This document shows, piece by piece, positions 62,758 through 64,000 of a stretch of DNA of 64,000 bases. The notes under the pieces were generated by a model. The model was not told the origin of the DNA. It was given only the letters and a program-made list of their open reading frames with translations, and did no database searches. The stretch is from contig NZ_LVCF01000001.1 in NCBI RefSeq assembly GCF_001594145.1, positions 372,001 to 436,000 of the forward strand, given 5' to 3'. The stretch's first letter is position 1; each line of letters starts with the position of its first letter. The stretch comes from Branchiibius sp. NY16-3462-2 (lineage in GTDB: Bacteria; Actinomycetota; Actinomycetes; Actinomycetales; Dermatophilaceae). The position numbers and the translations under genes are program-made.

Positions 62758-64000
62758 GTGCAGGTCGAAGAACTGCTCAAACCGTTCCCCATCAAGGAGT
62801 TCCACCCCTTCCCCCGCGCCCTCATGGGTCCGGGTTCGCATGAGCTGATCGGCCCGGAGGCCCTCAAGCTCGGCTTCAAGAAGACCCTGGTCATGACCTC
62901 GGGTCTGCGCGGCACCGACATCGTCCACAAGATCGTGGAGTCGATGAAGTATCACGGCCTCGAGGTCGTGGTCTACGACAAGGTGGAGTCCAACCCCAAG
63001 GACTACAACGTCATGGACGCCGTCGCGCTCTACCAGGAGAACAAGTGCGACTCGTTCGTCTCCATCGGCGGCGGCTCGTCGCACGACGCGTGCAAAGGCG
63101 CCCGCATCTCGGTCGCGCACGACGGACGCAACGTCAACGAGTTCGAGGGCTTCAACATGTCCGAGAACCCGAAGAACCCACCGCACATCGCCGTATCCAC
63201 CACTGCAGGAACGGGTTCGGAGACCTCCTGGGCGTACGTCATCACCGACACGACCACTGACCCGGACAACCCGCACAAGTACGTCGCGTTCGACGACGCG
63301 TCGGTGACCTCGCTGGCGATCGACGACCCGGTGCTCTACTACGACTGCCCGATCGACTACACCGCCCAGTGCGGCTTCGACGTGCTCGCGCACGCCAGTG
63401 AGCCCTACGTGTCCCGGTTGAACTTCGCACCGTCGCTGGGCAACGCGCTCTACGCCGTCAAGCTCACCAACGACAACCTGCGCGCCGCCACCTGGAACGG
63501 TCAGGACCTGGCCGGCCGCGAGGGCATGATGTACGCGCAGTACATCGCGGCCCAGGCGTTCAACTCCGGCGGCTTGGGCATCATCCACTCCATCTCGCAC
63601 GCGGTGAGCGCGTTCTACGACACCCACCACGGCCTGAACAACGCGATAGCGCTGCCCCGGGTCTGGGCGTTCAACATGTCCGCCAACTTCAAGCGGTACG
63701 CCGAGTTGGCACCGGCCATGGGCGTGGACACCCACGGGATGACCGACGTGCAGGCCGCCGACGCCGCCCTTGCTGCCGCGATCCGGCTGCTGCGGGACGT
63801 GAACATCACCGAGAAGTTCACCGACGTCACGGAGTTGAGCTACTCCAAGAACCGGTTGGGCAAAGGCCCCACGAAGTTCTACGAGAACGCTCCGGTGATC
63901 AAGGGCGACGCCGCGGACGTGGACCGCATCACCAACCACGTCCTGGGCGACGCATGTACGCCGGGCAACGCCCGCGAGTGCACCTTCGACACGGTGCGGC
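62758..64000 (+). CDS. NDMA-dependent methanol dehydrogenase-type iron-containing alcohol dehydrogenase (3' end outside window)
   Basis: The first 414 codons are present; the gene runs off the right edge. GAGGAG precedes the GTG start. It is a group III alcohol dehydrogenase with NAD site SIGGGSSHDACKG and probable metal ligands Asp208, His212, His277 and His291. FPIKEFHPFPRALMGPG, STTAGTGSETSWAYVITDT and HSISHAVSAFYDTHHGLNNA match mycobacterial NDMA-dependent methanol dehydrogenase. Those enzymes hold NADH tightly and need mycofactocin as the electron acceptor, which agrees with the divergent mft operon. The alcohol preferred is unknown. Confidence 0.92.
   Translation, partial: MQVEELLKPFPIKEFHPFPRALMGPGSHELIGPEALKLGFKKTLVMTSGLRGTDIVHKIVESMKYHGLEVVVYDKVESNPKDYNVMDAVALYQENKCDSFVSIGGGSSHDACKGARISVAHDGRNVNEFEGFNMSENPKNPPHIAVSTTAGTGSETSWAYVITDTTTDPDNPHKYVAFDDASVTSLAIDDPVLYYDCPIDYTAQCGFDVLAHASEPYVSRLNFAPSLGNALYAVKLTNDNLRAATWNGQDLAGREGMMYAQYIAAQAFNSGGLGIIHSISHAVSAFYDTHHGLNNAIALPRVWAFNMSANFKRYAELAPAMGVDTHGMTDVQAADAALAAAIRLLRDVNITEKFTDVTELSYSKNRLGKGPTKFYENAPVIKGDAADVDRITNHVLGDACTPGNARECTFDTVR

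Overview
The window is a 64 kb piece of a high-GC actinobacterial chromosome. MshB (mycothiol synthesis), a mycofactocin locus, a zinc-type S14, short adenylate kinase and the actinobacterial ribosomal gene order all support this. A Micrococcales or Dermacoccaceae-like organism is my guess; nothing in the sequence fixes the family. I see no rRNA or tRNA genes, CRISPR array, transposase or phage genes.

Layout. (1) 1-7.8 kb: the tail of an APC-type permease, a MOSC protein, then an oligosaccharide locus: a glycogen-debranching-type glucosidase divergent from a LacI regulator, a sugar-binding lipoprotein and two permeases, with two palindromic operators in the divergent spacer. (2) 7.8-10.4 kb: glmM and the rplM-rpsI operon. 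(3) 10.4-23.8 kb: accessory and housekeeping genes: an ArsR-like regulator, an HExxH lipoprotein, an ABC-F ATPase, a pentapeptide-DinB protein, mshB, a run of thiolase, YcaQ-like protein and 5-oxoprolinase pxpABC, a TetR/MFS efflux pair with a 30-bp palindromic operator, and truA. (4) 24-47.3 kb: the S10-spc-alpha ribosomal superoperon, all on the minus strand from rpsJ to rplQ. It is interrupted between map and infA by about 6.6 kb carrying a cytochrome P450, an unusual two-component system, a ferredoxin reductase (FprA) and a small secreted ORF.

(5) 47.3-52 kb: a frameshifted AbiEi/DUF559-like gene and two tandem paralogues with an N-terminal zinc ribbon, one membrane helix and an extracytoplasmic PQQ-type propeller. 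(6) 52-56.5 kb: PEP synthase (ppsA), its kinase/phosphorylase regulator and a class I aminotransferase. (7) 56.6-64 kb: a complete mycofactocin set in a non-canonical order (mftA-B-C-E-SDR-F-D), divergent from an NDMA-dependent methanol dehydrogenase-type alcohol dehydrogenase that runs off the right edge. The mft genes make the redox cofactor, and the SDR and the divergent dehydrogenase are its likely clients.

The most noteworthy non-coding finding is a 63-bp palindromic element present twice (28157-28219 and 47665-47727; 54 of 63 positions identical), once inside the P450/FprA insertion and once upstream of rpsJ. A 13-bp partial match lies at 50291. It looks like a REP-type dispersed repeat. 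A second structured spacer lies between the PH-like gene and rplQ.
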